This document shows positions 8,828-17,314 of a DNA stretch of 64,000 nucleotides, in pieces. How positions within the stretch are numbered: position 1 is the first letter of the stretch; each line of letters begins with the position of its first letter. The notes under the pieces are model-generated. The model searched no databases and was not told the DNA's origin. It saw nothing but the letters and a program-made list of their open reading frames with translations. The position numbers were made by a program, and so were the translations under genes. Source of the stretch: Nioella sp964229645 (GTDB lineage: Bacteria; Pseudomonadota; Alphaproteobacteria; Rhodobacterales; Rhodobacteraceae); NCBI RefSeq assembly GCF_964229645.1, contig NZ_CAXREX010000182.1, positions 1 to 64,000 of the forward strand. The letters are read 5' to 3'.

Positions 8828-9961
8828 ATGAGACTGACAAAAACACTGACGATACTGGCGGCGAGTGCCGTGCTGACGGCAACCCCGGTCCTGGCCGAAA
8901 AACGGGTGACGATCAGCAACTGGACCTCGCCCAACCACGCAACGTCGCGCGGCCATGCAGCCTTTGCAGACATGACCGAGGCCGAATTTCCCGATGCCTT
9001 CGACTTCAAGCTGTTTGCCGGCGGTGCCCTGCTTGGCCCCAAGCCGACGCTGTCGGGCCTGCGCGACGGCGTGGCCGATGTCGGCCTACTTGCGCTGACC
9101 TATTTCCCCTCGGAAATGCCCTATGCGCAGCTCGTTGCCGATCTGGCGCTTCTGGGCGAAGACCACTATGCCATGGCCGGTGCAACCAGCGAGTTCGTGA
9201 TGCTGCACTGCCAGCCGTGCAAGGACGAGTTCGCAAAGAACGGCATGGTGGCGCTTAGCGGGATCAGCACTGCGCCTTATGTATTGCTGACCACCAAGCC
9301 GATCGTCGAAATCAGCGATATGCAAGGGGTCAAGCTGCGCACGGGCGGGTCGGTCTGGGACCGCTGGGCGACACGCCTTGGGGCAGAGCCGGTAAACGTG
9401 CCGTCGAGCGAGATGTACGACACGATGAGCCACGGTGTCGTCACCGCTGCGGTGCAGCCGGTCGGTGCGCTCAAGGGGCACAGTCTGATCGAGGTTGCCA
9501 AGCACCTGACGGAGTTGCCGCTGGGCACCTATCATTCCGGTTCGATCTTTGCCGCCGGCCCGACATTCTGGGCCTCACTTTCGCCGGAGCAACGCGAGCA
9601 ATTCGCCAAGAACCTGCCCGACGCCGTTGCGCAGACCGAGGTGTATTACGAAACCGACGATCTGGACGTGCTGAAAGAGGCCGGCGACCTTGGTCTGGAG
9701 GTGCACGAACCCTCGCCCGAGTTTCTTCAGGATCTGATCGATTTCCGCACCGCCGATCTTGAAGAGATCGCCCGCATCTCGCGAGAGGAACGCGGCATCG
9801 AAGATCCGGAACCGCTGATCGCAACCTATCGCGAGCTGATCGAGAAATGGCACGGTCTGGTTGAGCCGCTGCATCCGATCCGCGACAATCCGCAGCCCTT
9901 TGCCGACCTTCTGCGCCAGGAAATCTATTCCAAGATCGACCTGGCAACCTACCCGAACTGA
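8828..9961 (+). CDS. TRAP transporter substrate-binding protein (DctP type)
   Basis: 377 residues from the ATG at 8828, which follows GAGGAGGAG. The first 22 or so residues (MRLTKTLTIL... VLAE) form a Sec signal peptide, so the mature protein is periplasmic. The body has the DctP pattern GGALLGPKP...LRDGVADVG and KLRTGGSVWDRW, the latter around the arginine that normally grips the substrate carboxylate. It is the last gene of the operon, ended by the hairpin at 9982. It delivers a carboxylate to the adjacent permease; the ligand is not predictable. Confidence 0.92.
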   Translation: MRLTKTLTILAASAVLTATPVLAEKRVTISNWTSPNHATSRGHAAFADMTEAEFPDAFDFKLFAGGALLGPKPTLSGLRDGVADVGLLALTYFPSEMPYAQLVADLALLGEDHYAMAGATSEFVMLHCQPCKDEFAKNGMVALSGISTAPYVLLTTKPIVEISDMQGVKLRTGGSVWDRWATRLGAEPVNVPSSEMYDTMSHGVVTAAVQPVGALKGHSLIEVAKHLTELPLGTYHSGSIFAAGPTFWASLSPEQREQFAKNLPDAVAQTEVYYETDDLDVLKEAGDLGLEVHEPSPEFLQDLIDFRTADLEEIARISREERGIEDPEPLIATYRELIEKWHGLVEPLHPIRDNPQPFADLLRQEIYSKIDLATYPN

Positions 9962-9981
9962 GCCGCCTCAGGCAGAAACGC

Positions 9982-10011
9982 AAAGCGGCCCTTCCTACAG
10001 AGGGCCGCTTT
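9982..10011. terminator. Bidirectional terminator hairpin
   Basis: A perfect 11-bp stem (AAAGCGGCCCT / AGGGCCGCTTT) around an 8-nt loop lies between the convergent DctP gene (ends 9961) and thiolase-like gene (ends 10032). The A-run on one side and T-run on the other suit termination on both strands. Confidence 0.8.
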
Positions 10012-10031
10012 CGTCTTGTCCGATGGCCTGG

Positions 10032-11177
10032 TCAGAGCGTCGCTTCGGTGCCCAGGATATTCGTCACCTGGCTGGACAGGACACCGCCGTTGCCGTGGGC
10101 CAGGGCCAGCTCGGCGCCGTCGATCTGGCGGTCTCCAGCTTCGCCGCGCAGCTGTCGCACCGCTTCGACCAGCGTGAAGATGCCGTACATGCCGGGATGG
10201 ACGCAGGACAGCCCGCCGCCATTGGTGTTGACCGGCAGATGACCGCCGGGCGCGATGCCGCCGCCTTCGACGAAGGCGCCGCCCTCGCCTTTTTTGCAAA
10301 AGCCCAGATCCTCAAGGAACAGGATCACGTTGATGGTGAAGGCATCGTAAAGCTGCACCACGTCAATGTCGGCGGGTGTGACCCCGGCCATGTCGCGCGC
10401 CGCGGCACCGGACTGCGCGGCCCCGGTCGCGGTCAGGTCGGGCATTTCGGAAATGTCGCGGTGGGTGGTGCCTTCACCGCCCCCCAGCAGATAGACCGGT
10501 GGCCTGGGGTGATCCTTCGCCGTCTCGGCCCGCCGCATTATCAGCGCGCCGCCACCGTCCGTGACAAGGCAGCAGTCGCGCACCCGCAGCGGATCCGAGA
10601 CCGGCCGCGAGGCAATGACATCCTCGCGCGTCAGGGGATCGCGCATGAAGGCTTCGGGGTTCTTCCGGGCCCAGGCGCGCGCCGCCACCGCCACGTCGGC
10701 CAGCTGTTCGCGCGTGGTGCCGAACTGGGTCATGTGACGGTCCGCGGCAAGCGCGTAGGACGACAGCGGGAACAGCGGCTTGTAGGGGGCCTCGTAGGTT
10801 GGCAGGCCGAGCGCGGTCATCAGCTTGCCCGAGGCGGTGCGCTGGTTCGACCCGTAGGCGATCAGCACGGTGTCGGCGAGCCGCAACTCCAGCAGCATCG
10901 CGGCCCAGAGCGTGTGCGACAGGAACGACGAGCCGCCCATGCGGTTGTTCATGGTGAACCTGGGGTTCAGCCCCAGTTCCTGCGCCAGCGTCAGCCCCGA
11001 AAGCATGTCCAGCGGCTGGCAGGTGGCAACGGCGTCGACCTCGCCAAGCGACACGCCGGCATCGGCCAATGCGCCATGCACGGCCTCGACGGTGATTTCC
11101 ATCGCGCTCTTGCCATGGGCCTCGCCGCACCCCGCCAGCGCGGCGCCGACGATGGCGGCTTTTCCCCGCAAACTCAT
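10032..11177 (-). CDS. Thiolase-fold protein without thiolase cysteines; probable DUF35-partnered retro-aldolase
   Basis: 381 residues of thiolase fold. The nucleophilic cysteine region reads RMGGSSF (80-85) and the second cysteine is replaced in AHGNGG (360-365), so Claisen thiolysis is unlikely. His327 of HPGM is kept, and tyrosines occur at 277 (QLYDAF) and 331 (HPGMYG); Ltp2-type aldolases of steroid side-chain catabolism use two tyrosines in this part of the fold (recalled knowledge). The gene overlaps its upstream DUF35 neighbour by 4 nt, the same pairing as Ltp2 with the DUF35 domain of ChsH2. Likely cleaves a beta-hydroxyacyl-CoA by retro-aldol reaction. Last gene of an eight-gene operon. 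Confidence 0.9.
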   Translation of the reverse strand: MSLRGKAAIVGAALAGCGEAHGKSAMEITVEAVHGALADAGVSLGEVDAVATCQPLDMLSGLTLAQELGLNPRFTMNNRMGGSSFLSHTLWAAMLLELRLADTVLIAYGSNQRTASGKLMTALGLPTYEAPYKPLFPLSSYALAADRHMTQFGTTREQLADVAVAARAWARKNPEAFMRDPLTREDVIASRPVSDPLRVRDCCLVTDGGGALIMRRAETAKDHPRPPVYLLGGGEGTTHRDISEMPDLTATGAAQSGAAARDMAGVTPADIDVVQLYDAFTINVILFLEDLGFCKKGEGGAFVEGGGIAPGGHLPVNTNGGGLSCVHPGMYGIFTLVEAVRQLRGEAGDRQIDGAELALAHGNGGVLSSQVTNILGTEATL

Positions 11178-11569
11178 GATGCACCTCCTTCAGGCCGGAA
11201 CACCACGGCGGGGCCGCCGTCTGCCCCTTCGCCGATCGACGCGGAGACCTTCAGCCCGGCCGCGATCTCGTCATGCGCGATCCCGTCCACGCGCGACATC
11301 ATGCGCACGCCTTCGTCGAGGTCCACCAGCACCACGTTGTAATCGCCGCCCCGTTCGGGTTTCCGGCGCACGATTGTCCGCGCATAGATCGTTCCCCGTC
11401 CCGTGGGAGCCACCCATTCAAGGTCCGCGCTGCCACAGGCCGGGCAGATCACCCGCGGATGAAAGACATGGCTGCCGCAGCCGCCGCATTTCTGAATCTC
11501 GAAGACGCCGTCGGCCAGCTTGGCGGCAAAGACGGCATCGGGCCCCGGGCCCTTTTCCATGCCTGTCAT
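11174..11569 (-). CDS. DUF35 zinc-ribbon/OB-fold protein, partner of the thiolase-like protein
   Basis: 131 residues. A rubredoxin-like zinc ribbon is formed by Cys28, Cys31, Cys42 and Cys45 (KCGGCG... ICPACGS), followed by the OB-fold strand block beginning GRGTIYARTIV. Proteins of this family bind acyl-CoA or stabilise thiolase-superfamily enzymes, and they are required for activity of Ltp2-type aldolases. Its stop overlaps the start of the thiolase-like gene, so stoichiometric co-production is expected. It lies 2 nt downstream of the SDR gene. Confidence 0.9.
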   Translation of the reverse strand: MTGMEKGPGPDAVFAAKLADGVFEIQKCGGCGSHVFHPRVICPACGSADLEWVAPTGRGTIYARTIVRRKPERGGDYNVVLVDLDEGVRMMSRVDGIAHDEIAAGLKVSASIGEGADGGPAVVFRPEGGAS

Positions 11570-11570
11570 C

Positions 11571-12347
11571 TCAGAACCCGATGTGGAACCCGCCGTTCAC
11601 GCTCAGGTGCTGGCCGGTGATGTAGGATGCTGCGTTGGACAAGAGGAAACAGACAGGCTGCGCCACTTCCTCCGGAGTGCTCATTCGGACCATCGGAATC
11701 TGTGCCATGTACTTGTCGGCAAACTTGTCCGAGCGGATCGTTTCGGTCATCGGCGTTTCGACCATTCCGAAACAGACCGAGTTGACGTTGATCCCGTAGC
11801 GGCCCCATTCCCGCGCGGCGCTCATTGTCAGGCCGAGCACGCCGGACTTGGCGGCGCCATAGTTGATCTGCCCGATGGTGCCGCGGCGGCCGGCATCGGA
11901 GGAGACGTTGACGATGGCGCGGCGCGCCGCGCTGTCCGGATCGTTCTGGGCCTGATCCCTGTAGTAGGTGCCCACAGCCTGCAGGCAGGCGAAGACACCG
12001 GTGAGATTGACGTCGATGACCTGCTGCCATGTGGCACGGTCCATCTTGTGGATCATCGCGGCGCGCACGATGCCGGCGTTGTTTACCAGCCCGTTGATGT
12101 CCCCGAATTCGTCAAGCGCGAATTTCACCAGCTTTTCGGGAAAGTCCGGGTCGGCCACGTTTCCGACGAGCGCGCGGGCATTGCCACCGATCTTCTCGGC
12201 GGTTTCCCTGACGCCGTCTTCGTTCAGATCGTTCACGACGACCCTGGCGCCCAGCTCGGCCGCCAGTTCCGCCACGCCGCGGCCGATCCCCTGTCCGGCG
12301 CCGGTGACGATAATTACCTGATTTTCCAGTGACATCGGGTTGATCAT
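11571..12347 (-). CDS. Short-chain dehydrogenase/reductase (SDR)
   Basis: 258 residues, classical SDR. The cofactor motif TGAGQGIG is at 15-22, NNAG follows in the central strand, and the catalytic Ser and Tyr-x-x-x-Lys are in VNVSSDAG and NYGAAK. The start at 12347 follows GAGGAG. In this operon it is the only obvious candidate for oxidising a 3-hydroxyacyl-CoA or other secondary alcohol, NAD(P)-linked and cytoplasmic. The lack of a basic residue after the glycine motif leaves cofactor preference open. Confidence 0.9.
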   Translation of the reverse strand: MINPMSLENQVIIVTGAGQGIGRGVAELAAELGARVVVNDLNEDGVRETAEKIGGNARALVGNVADPDFPEKLVKFALDEFGDINGLVNNAGIVRAAMIHKMDRATWQQVIDVNLTGVFACLQAVGTYYRDQAQNDPDSAARRAIVNVSSDAGRRGTIGQINYGAAKSGVLGLTMSAAREWGRYGINVNSVCFGMVETPMTETIRSDKFADKYMAQIPMVRMSTPEEVAQPVCFLLSNAASYITGQHLSVNGGFHIGF

Positions 12348-12380
12348 CTATGTCTCCTCACTTGGTTCGTTGGTTGCAAC

Positions 12381-12821
12381 TCAGTTGCCGCCCCGCCGTT
12401 CGGGTTGGCCCGATGGCGGAGTGACCCGCTTGATCACGGCATCTCCATGCGCCAGACGACGCCCGTCCTGATTGAGGATCTCGCCCTGCACGAAGACCAG
12501 TTTGCGCCCGCCACCGGCAAGGCGCGCCCGGGCTGTCAGCACATCGCCCTCGACGGCCGAGGCCACGAAACTCGTGGTAAGCGAGAGCGTCAGACAGCGA
12601 TGGCCGGGCCGGCCTTGGCCCGCGAAGGCGGCGCAGAAGGTGACCGCGTTGTCCAGCATGGTTGCGAAGACCCCGCCATGCACCGCGAAGGCGCCGTTCA
12701 GGTGGTCGTGGGTGATTGCAAGTTGCAACTCGGCGTGGCCCTCGGACCACGATACGAAGCGGACGCCCAGCAGGGTGTTGAACGGGGCGGGAACCTCGGG
12801 TTTGCCATCCTGTGCGCTCAT
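12381..12821 (-). CDS. PaaI-family hotdog thioesterase
   Basis: 146 residues, a single hotdog domain. The motif HGGVFATMLDNA (about 48-59) is the PaaI signature in which the conserved acidic residue activates water. Such enzymes hydrolyse aryl- or acyl-CoA and often act as a safety valve that frees trapped CoA. The start ATG is one base beyond the stop of the TRAP permease gene, so translation is probably coupled. Role in this operon: release of a dead-end or product acyl-CoA (inference). Confidence 0.88.
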   Translation of the reverse strand: MSAQDGKPEVPAPFNTLLGVRFVSWSEGHAELQLAITHDHLNGAFAVHGGVFATMLDNAVTFCAAFAGQGRPGHRCLTLSLTTSFVASAVEGDVLTARARLAGGGRKLVFVQGEILNQDGRRLAHGDAVIKRVTPPSGQPERRGGN

Positions 12822-12822
12822 C

Positions 12823-14790
12823 TCAGGCGGCCTTTCGGTTGCGCGAGAAGGTCACGATGACCGCCGCCAGCGCCGTGACCGCGGCGCCGACGCCCACCGC
12901 CGCGGCGATCGGAACGGCCAGCATCGCGGTCGACGGCAGCGCGAAGGCCAGACCGGCAATCCCGAGCAGAAGCCGCGCGATCGCGCCTCTGGGGCCGGGT
13001 TCGATACGACCGACGCCCAGCAGATACCCCTGCAATCCGGCGCAGATCAGCAGGACGCCGATACCCGCGCGCAGGATCGTCAGGAGACTGTCTACGAACC
13101 CGGCCTGGAGGGTGTAGGCGGGATCGAGCACGAAGAAGAAGGGCAGCACATAGATGACGGTGCCCAGCTTCATCGCCTCATAGGCCGCAGCGAAGGGTCG
13201 GGCCTGGGCAATCGCCGCCGCGGCGAAGGCCGCCAGCGCGACGGGCGGGGTGATGTAGCTGAGCATGCTCCAGTAGAGGATGAACAGATGAACGCCGATC
13301 GGGTCGAGCCCGCCGGCGATCAGAGCCGGCGCCAGAGACACGGCGAGGATGACATAGGCGGCCGTCACCGTCATGCCCATCCCGAGGATGAAACTGGTCA
13401 GGGCGCCGAGAAGCAGCAGCAGGAAGGTGTTGCCGCCCGCAATGAAAAGCAGATCGTTCGAAATCGTGCCGGACATGCCGGTCACCGCCAGCCCGCCGAC
13501 AATCAGCCCGACCGCCGCGAGGATCGCGACCAGTTCGACAAACAGCCGACCCGTCGCGATCAGGAAGTTCATCAGCTCCTGCCGCCCCCAGCGCGATTTC
13601 GACATCAGTTGGTTCAGGCCGATCAGCAGCGCGGTCGCATAGAACGGGGCAATCGCCTCGCGCTTGAGATAGAGCAGCATCCAGATGAGAAGCCCGAAGA
13701 CCGCGAGGAAGTACCAGCCCTCGCGCATCACATTGCCGAACCTGGGAAGTTCGGCGCGCGGCACGCCTTTCAGTCCGTTGCGCGCCGAATAGGCGTCGAT
13801 CTGGGCGAAGAGGCCAAAGAAATAAAGCAGCGAGGGCAGCACCGCCGCAACCACGATGTTGGTGTAATCGGTCAGCAGAAAGCTTGCCATGACAAACGCC
13901 GTGGCGCCCATGATCGGGGGCATCAACACCGCCCCGGTCGAGGCCGCGGCCTCGATTCCGGCGGCATAGCTGGGCCGGAAGCCCACCTTTTTCATGGCCG
14001 GAATGGTGATCGACCCGGTGGTCAGCACATTGGTGATGACGCTGCCGCTCATCGAGCCGGTCAGCGCGCTGGTCAGGACGCCGACCTTGGCGGGCCCACC
14101 CCGGACATGCCCGAGCGCGGCAAAGGCGATGTCGATAAAGAACGGCCCCGCGCCGGTGTGCTGCATCGCGACCCCGAAGATCATGAAGCCGACCACAAGG
14201 TTGACGAAACTGCGCATCGGGATGCCCAGAACGCTTTCGCCGCTCATGGCGTGGAAGATCGCCGTCTCGACCGGCGGGCGCTGGAACCCCTGGATCGGGC
14301 CCGGCGCATAGTTGGCGATCATCGGGTAGACGGAGAACATCAGGATGACCGCAAAGAGCATCCACCCGCCAGTGCGCCGCGCCGCCACGAGCAGCAGGAA
14401 CCAGAAGGCGAAGCTGGCAATCACGGCATGGGTGGGGGCCGCGAAGTCCCAGCCCTTGTTGACCACGCTGCGCCCGTAATAGGCAAAAAACGCGCAGGTG
14501 ATCAGCGCCAGAAGGGCCAGAAAGTAATCCCACCATCGCGTCGACCCATGCGGGTTTGTCTTGCTGCATGGAAAGACAAGGTAAACGAGCGGCAACGTCA
14601 GCAGCAGCATCACGTAGAGGTAATGAATCTCCAGCAGCCGGACGTTCATGAAGAACCCGAGATTGAAGAGATGGTTGATCGATGCCGCGGACAACAGAAC
14701 CGCCGATGCGGCAAGCAGCCAGCGAAGGTAAGGGGGCAGGGTGCCCATGCCCACCGGCGGTGCCGAGGCGTCCTGCGTTTGCTGTGACAT
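12823..14790 (-). CDS. Fused TRAP transporter permease (DctQ-DctM fusion, TAXI type)
   Basis: 655 residues with a short DctQ-like membrane region at the N-terminus and a DctM-like region after it, the form that accompanies TAXI binding proteins. Recognisable stretches are RGGPAKVGVLTSAL, GSMSGSVITNV, EAAASTGAVLMPPIMGA and YITPPVALAAFA. The binding-protein gene lies immediately upstream in the operon. It carries the solute and Na+ across the inner membrane. The C-terminus carries extra hydrophobic segments (about residues 560-645). Confidence 0.92.
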   Translation of the reverse strand: MSQQTQDASAPPVGMGTLPPYLRWLLAASAVLLSAASINHLFNLGFFMNVRLLEIHYLYVMLLLTLPLVYLVFPCSKTNPHGSTRWWDYFLALLALITCAFFAYYGRSVVNKGWDFAAPTHAVIASFAFWFLLLVAARRTGGWMLFAVILMFSVYPMIANYAPGPIQGFQRPPVETAIFHAMSGESVLGIPMRSFVNLVVGFMIFGVAMQHTGAGPFFIDIAFAALGHVRGGPAKVGVLTSALTGSMSGSVITNVLTTGSITIPAMKKVGFRPSYAAGIEAAASTGAVLMPPIMGATAFVMASFLLTDYTNIVVAAVLPSLLYFFGLFAQIDAYSARNGLKGVPRAELPRFGNVMREGWYFLAVFGLLIWMLLYLKREAIAPFYATALLIGLNQLMSKSRWGRQELMNFLIATGRLFVELVAILAAVGLIVGGLAVTGMSGTISNDLLFIAGGNTFLLLLLGALTSFILGMGMTVTAAYVILAVSLAPALIAGGLDPIGVHLFILYWSMLSYITPPVALAAFAAAAIAQARPFAAAYEAMKLGTVIYVLPFFFVLDPAYTLQAGFVDSLLTILRAGIGVLLICAGLQGYLLGVGRIEPGPRGAIARLLLGIAGLAFALPSTAMLAVPIAAAVGVGAAVTALAAVIVTFSRNRKAA

Positions 14791-14859
14791 GCGCGATTCC
14801 CGTGTTGTCCCGGCTTTCCGATAGCGCGCGGCACCTTTACGGCGCCGCGCCGCGGTGTC

Positions 14860-16008
14860 TCAGCGGAAAAAGACGTCGTGACCGGCGGTTTCCAGCGCCT
14901 CGGCGCGCACCTTCATCCAGGCCGCGGTGAACGCTTCCTCATCGTCCGGAGCGCTGTCGACAAAGCCTCCCCAGGCGTCTGCAAGAACCTTCTGCCGATC
15001 CACCAGCTTGTCCTGGTTTTCCTGCGCTTCGGGCGTCCACAGACCCTTTTCCTTGAAGTAGGCGATGCTGCCATCGCTCCACGGCATCACCCAGGACAGG
15101 ATCTGGCGATCTATTTCGTAGGCATTGGCGCCGGGCGCGGCGTCCTTGTAGTCGTCAAAACCGGCGTCGAGCGCGGCGACGATGTTGCGCACCTCGGCGG
15201 CATCCTGATCGGCTTCGGTGACGAGGATCGGATAGGGATATTGCGCCATCGGCAGCGGAGAGGCGGGGTCGATGGCCGGCCCCACCGACACCATGTGCGG
15301 CGTTACATACGGCGTCACGCTGGTATAGCGCTCCCATGCTTCGGTCTGGTCCGCCGGGGTTTCGAGCCACTTGAGACCGCGCGGGCTGGACTCGATCTGG
15401 TAGTTCACTGTCGTCGTTGTCAGCGCAAATGCGGCATCCACGCGATCTTCAAGAATGCCTTTGAGGGAATTCACATAGCCCGAGAACTCGACAGCCTCCA
15501 CGTCGTCCCATGTCAGGTCCGCAAAGGCCAGCAGACCCTCCATGTTGACATCGATCGCCGGCGAGCTTGCGGCGCGACCGACCCGTTTGCCCTTGAGGTC
15601 CGTAATCGTCTCGATGCCGGCATCGGCCGCGACGGCCACACCCAGACCGTAGTCGCCGACAGCCTGAAGCACCGCGCGGATCGGCTGCGGGCCCCATTCC
15701 GGCGAGGCGAACAGGAAGACGCCTTCGCCGGCGAAATAGGAGGCGATGCCGCACAGGCAGTAATCCACCGTGCCATTCTTGAGAGGCGTCATCCGCGAGA
15801 CGTCGTTGCGCCCCGGAAGCACCCGAATCGTCGTTCCGAAACGGCTGCGCATCATGTTGCCGATGGCAATCGAATGCGCATGGCCGGCCGACCCCGTGTC
15901 GTAAGCCGACCAGGCGATGACGTCGGGCAATTCGATGTCCTGCGCGCCGACCGGTGCGGCCATCGCCAGACACCCGGCAGCCGCGATGCTTGTCCATCTG
16001 AAGTTCAT
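14860..16008 (-). CDS. TAXI-family TRAP substrate-binding protein
   Basis: 382 residues from the ATG at 16008, which has AGGAGGAG upstream; a longer in-frame extension has no ribosome site. A signal peptide ends near APVGAQD. The core shows the TAXI pattern: IRVLPGRNDVSRMTPLKNG, the strand ITDLKGKRVG and the segment SPAIDVNMEGLL. The protein is periplasmic and captures a carboxylate or related solute for the fused permease 69 nt downstream. At 382 residues it is longer than typical TAXI proteins of about 320. Confidence 0.9.
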   Translation of the reverse strand: MNFRWTSIAAAGCLAMAAPVGAQDIELPDVIAWSAYDTGSAGHAHSIAIGNMMRSRFGTTIRVLPGRNDVSRMTPLKNGTVDYCLCGIASYFAGEGVFLFASPEWGPQPIRAVLQAVGDYGLGVAVAADAGIETITDLKGKRVGRAASSPAIDVNMEGLLAFADLTWDDVEAVEFSGYVNSLKGILEDRVDAAFALTTTTVNYQIESSPRGLKWLETPADQTEAWERYTSVTPYVTPHMVSVGPAIDPASPLPMAQYPYPILVTEADQDAAEVRNIVAALDAGFDDYKDAAPGANAYEIDRQILSWVMPWSDGSIAYFKEKGLWTPEAQENQDKLVDRQKVLADAWGGFVDSAPDDEEAFTAAWMKVRAEALETAGHDVFFR

Positions 16009-16054
16009 GGTAGTCTCCTCCTTGTTGGTTGTCCGGCAAGGCCGGGCGGTAGGC

Positions 16055-17281
16055 CTAAAGTTTCGAGAATGGCACGGTCTTGTCCACGCGTATGTCCGGC
16101 GGCAGCCCGAGAATACGTTCGCCGATGATCGTGCGCTGGATCTCATCGGACCCGCCGGCGATCCGGTTGCCCGGCGCCGTAAGATACTCGTTGCGCCAGC
16201 GCGCGGCATCGTCGTCGTCGGCCGCCGACACGCCCGCCGCAGTGCCCGCCAGTTCCATCCCGAAGGCGCCCATCTCCTGCCGCAGCCTGCCCAGCAGCAG
16301 CTTTCCGATCGAGCCTTCCTCGCCCGGCGCCTCGCCGCGCGACAGCGACGTCATGACCCGGTAGGAGGTGAATTCCAGCCCGCGTTGCCGCGCGACGAAA
16401 TCCGCGATGCGCGCGCGCACTGCGCCGTCCTCGATGGCCGGACGCCCGTTGCGTTGGACGCGGGCGGCAAGGGCGATCAGCTCCTCGGCGCGCGCCCCGC
16501 CGCTGGCGCGCCCGACCGAGATGCTGAACCGTTCGTTCATCAGCGTCGTCAGCGCCACCTTCCAGCCTTCGGATTCGCCGCCCAGTCGGGCGCTGTCCGG
16601 CAGTCGCAGGTCGTCGATGAACACCTCGTTGAAGCTGGCACCGCCCGAGATCTGGCGGATCGGACGTGTCTGGATGGCCGGATCGGACATTTCCACCAGG
16701 AACATCGTCATGCCCTTGTGCTTGGGCACCTCCGGGTCGGTGCGGGCCAGAAGGATGCCGTGGCTGGAATAATGCGCGCCCGAGGTCCAGACCTTCTGGC
16801 CGGAAATCACCCAGTCGTCGCCATCGCGCCGCGCGCGGGTTCGGATGCCGGCCAGGTCGGAGCCGGCGGCAGGTTCGGAAAACAGCTGGCACCAGATGTC
16901 CTCGCCGGTCAGGGCGCGCGGCAGAACCGCTTTTTTCTGATCCTCCGTGCCGTGGACCATGACCGTCGGCCCGACCAGCCCGATGCCGATCAGGAAGGCA
17001 TTCGGTGGCACGGCATAGCGCCCTTCCTCCTGGTTCCAGATCACCTGTTCGATCGGCGTGGCGTCGCGCCCGCCGAAAGCGCGCGGCCAGGTCAACCCGG
17101 CCCAGCCCGCTTCGGCCTTGCGGGCCTGCCAGTCGCGCGCCCGCGCGACCTCGTCGGCGTCGCGGGCCATGAAGTGATCCTGAGCCTTCTCGCTGCCGTC
17201 CCGCAGGGTCGCGTTGGCATCCAGCCAGTCCCGCGCTTTTGCGCGAAAGGCGGCTTCTTCCGGGCTGTCGCTAAAATCCAT
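16055..17281 (-). CDS. Acyl-CoA dehydrogenase, probable catalytic subunit of a two-gene pair
   Basis: 408 residues. ACAD features: WPRAFGGRD (65-73), FSEPAAGSD (134-142), and an unusual acidic insert ADDDDAAR before the C-terminal end. The EGT position reads AGGSDEIQ, but E250 in MNER occupies the isovaleryl-type base position. It lies 28 nt downstream of a smaller ACAD gene that lacks both base positions; this large/small pairing is characteristic of the heterotetrameric ACADs of steroid side-chain degradation (FadE/ChsE type). Expected role: FAD-linked desaturation of a bulky acyl-CoA. Confidence 0.92.
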   Translation of the reverse strand: MDFSDSPEEAAFRAKARDWLDANATLRDGSEKAQDHFMARDADEVARARDWQARKAEAGWAGLTWPRAFGGRDATPIEQVIWNQEEGRYAVPPNAFLIGIGLVGPTVMVHGTEDQKKAVLPRALTGEDIWCQLFSEPAAGSDLAGIRTRARRDGDDWVISGQKVWTSGAHYSSHGILLARTDPEVPKHKGMTMFLVEMSDPAIQTRPIRQISGGASFNEVFIDDLRLPDSARLGGESEGWKVALTTLMNERFSISVGRASGGARAEELIALAARVQRNGRPAIEDGAVRARIADFVARQRGLEFTSYRVMTSLSRGEAPGEEGSIGKLLLGRLRQEMGAFGMELAGTAAGVSAADDDDAARWRNEYLTAPGNRIAGGSDEIQRTIIGERILGLPPDIRVDKTVPFSKL

Positions 17282-17290
17282 GTGTCCGGT

Positions 17291-17314
17291 TTCCCTGTCA
17301 GCTTCCCTGTCAGC
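17291..17314. repeat. 12-bp perfect tandem duplication at an ORF end
   Basis: TTCCCTGTCAGC is present twice in direct succession. On the minus strand it duplicates the stop codon of the ACAD gene at 17310-18422, giving a second in-frame TGA 12 nt later. It looks like a recent slippage event in the short spacer before the partner ACAD. Confidence 0.85.

Noticed and set aside
10032..11177. Annotation as acetyl-CoA acetyltransferase
   Set aside because: The cysteine positions are replaced and a DUF35 partner is adjacent, so an aldolase role is better supported.
12472..14787. A 771-codon open frame on the plus strand opposite the TRAP permease
   Set aside because: It is rich in Arg, Gln, His and Asp with no hydrophobic core, and the opposite strand encodes a clear fused permease; such frames arise from the GC-rich third positions of the real gene.
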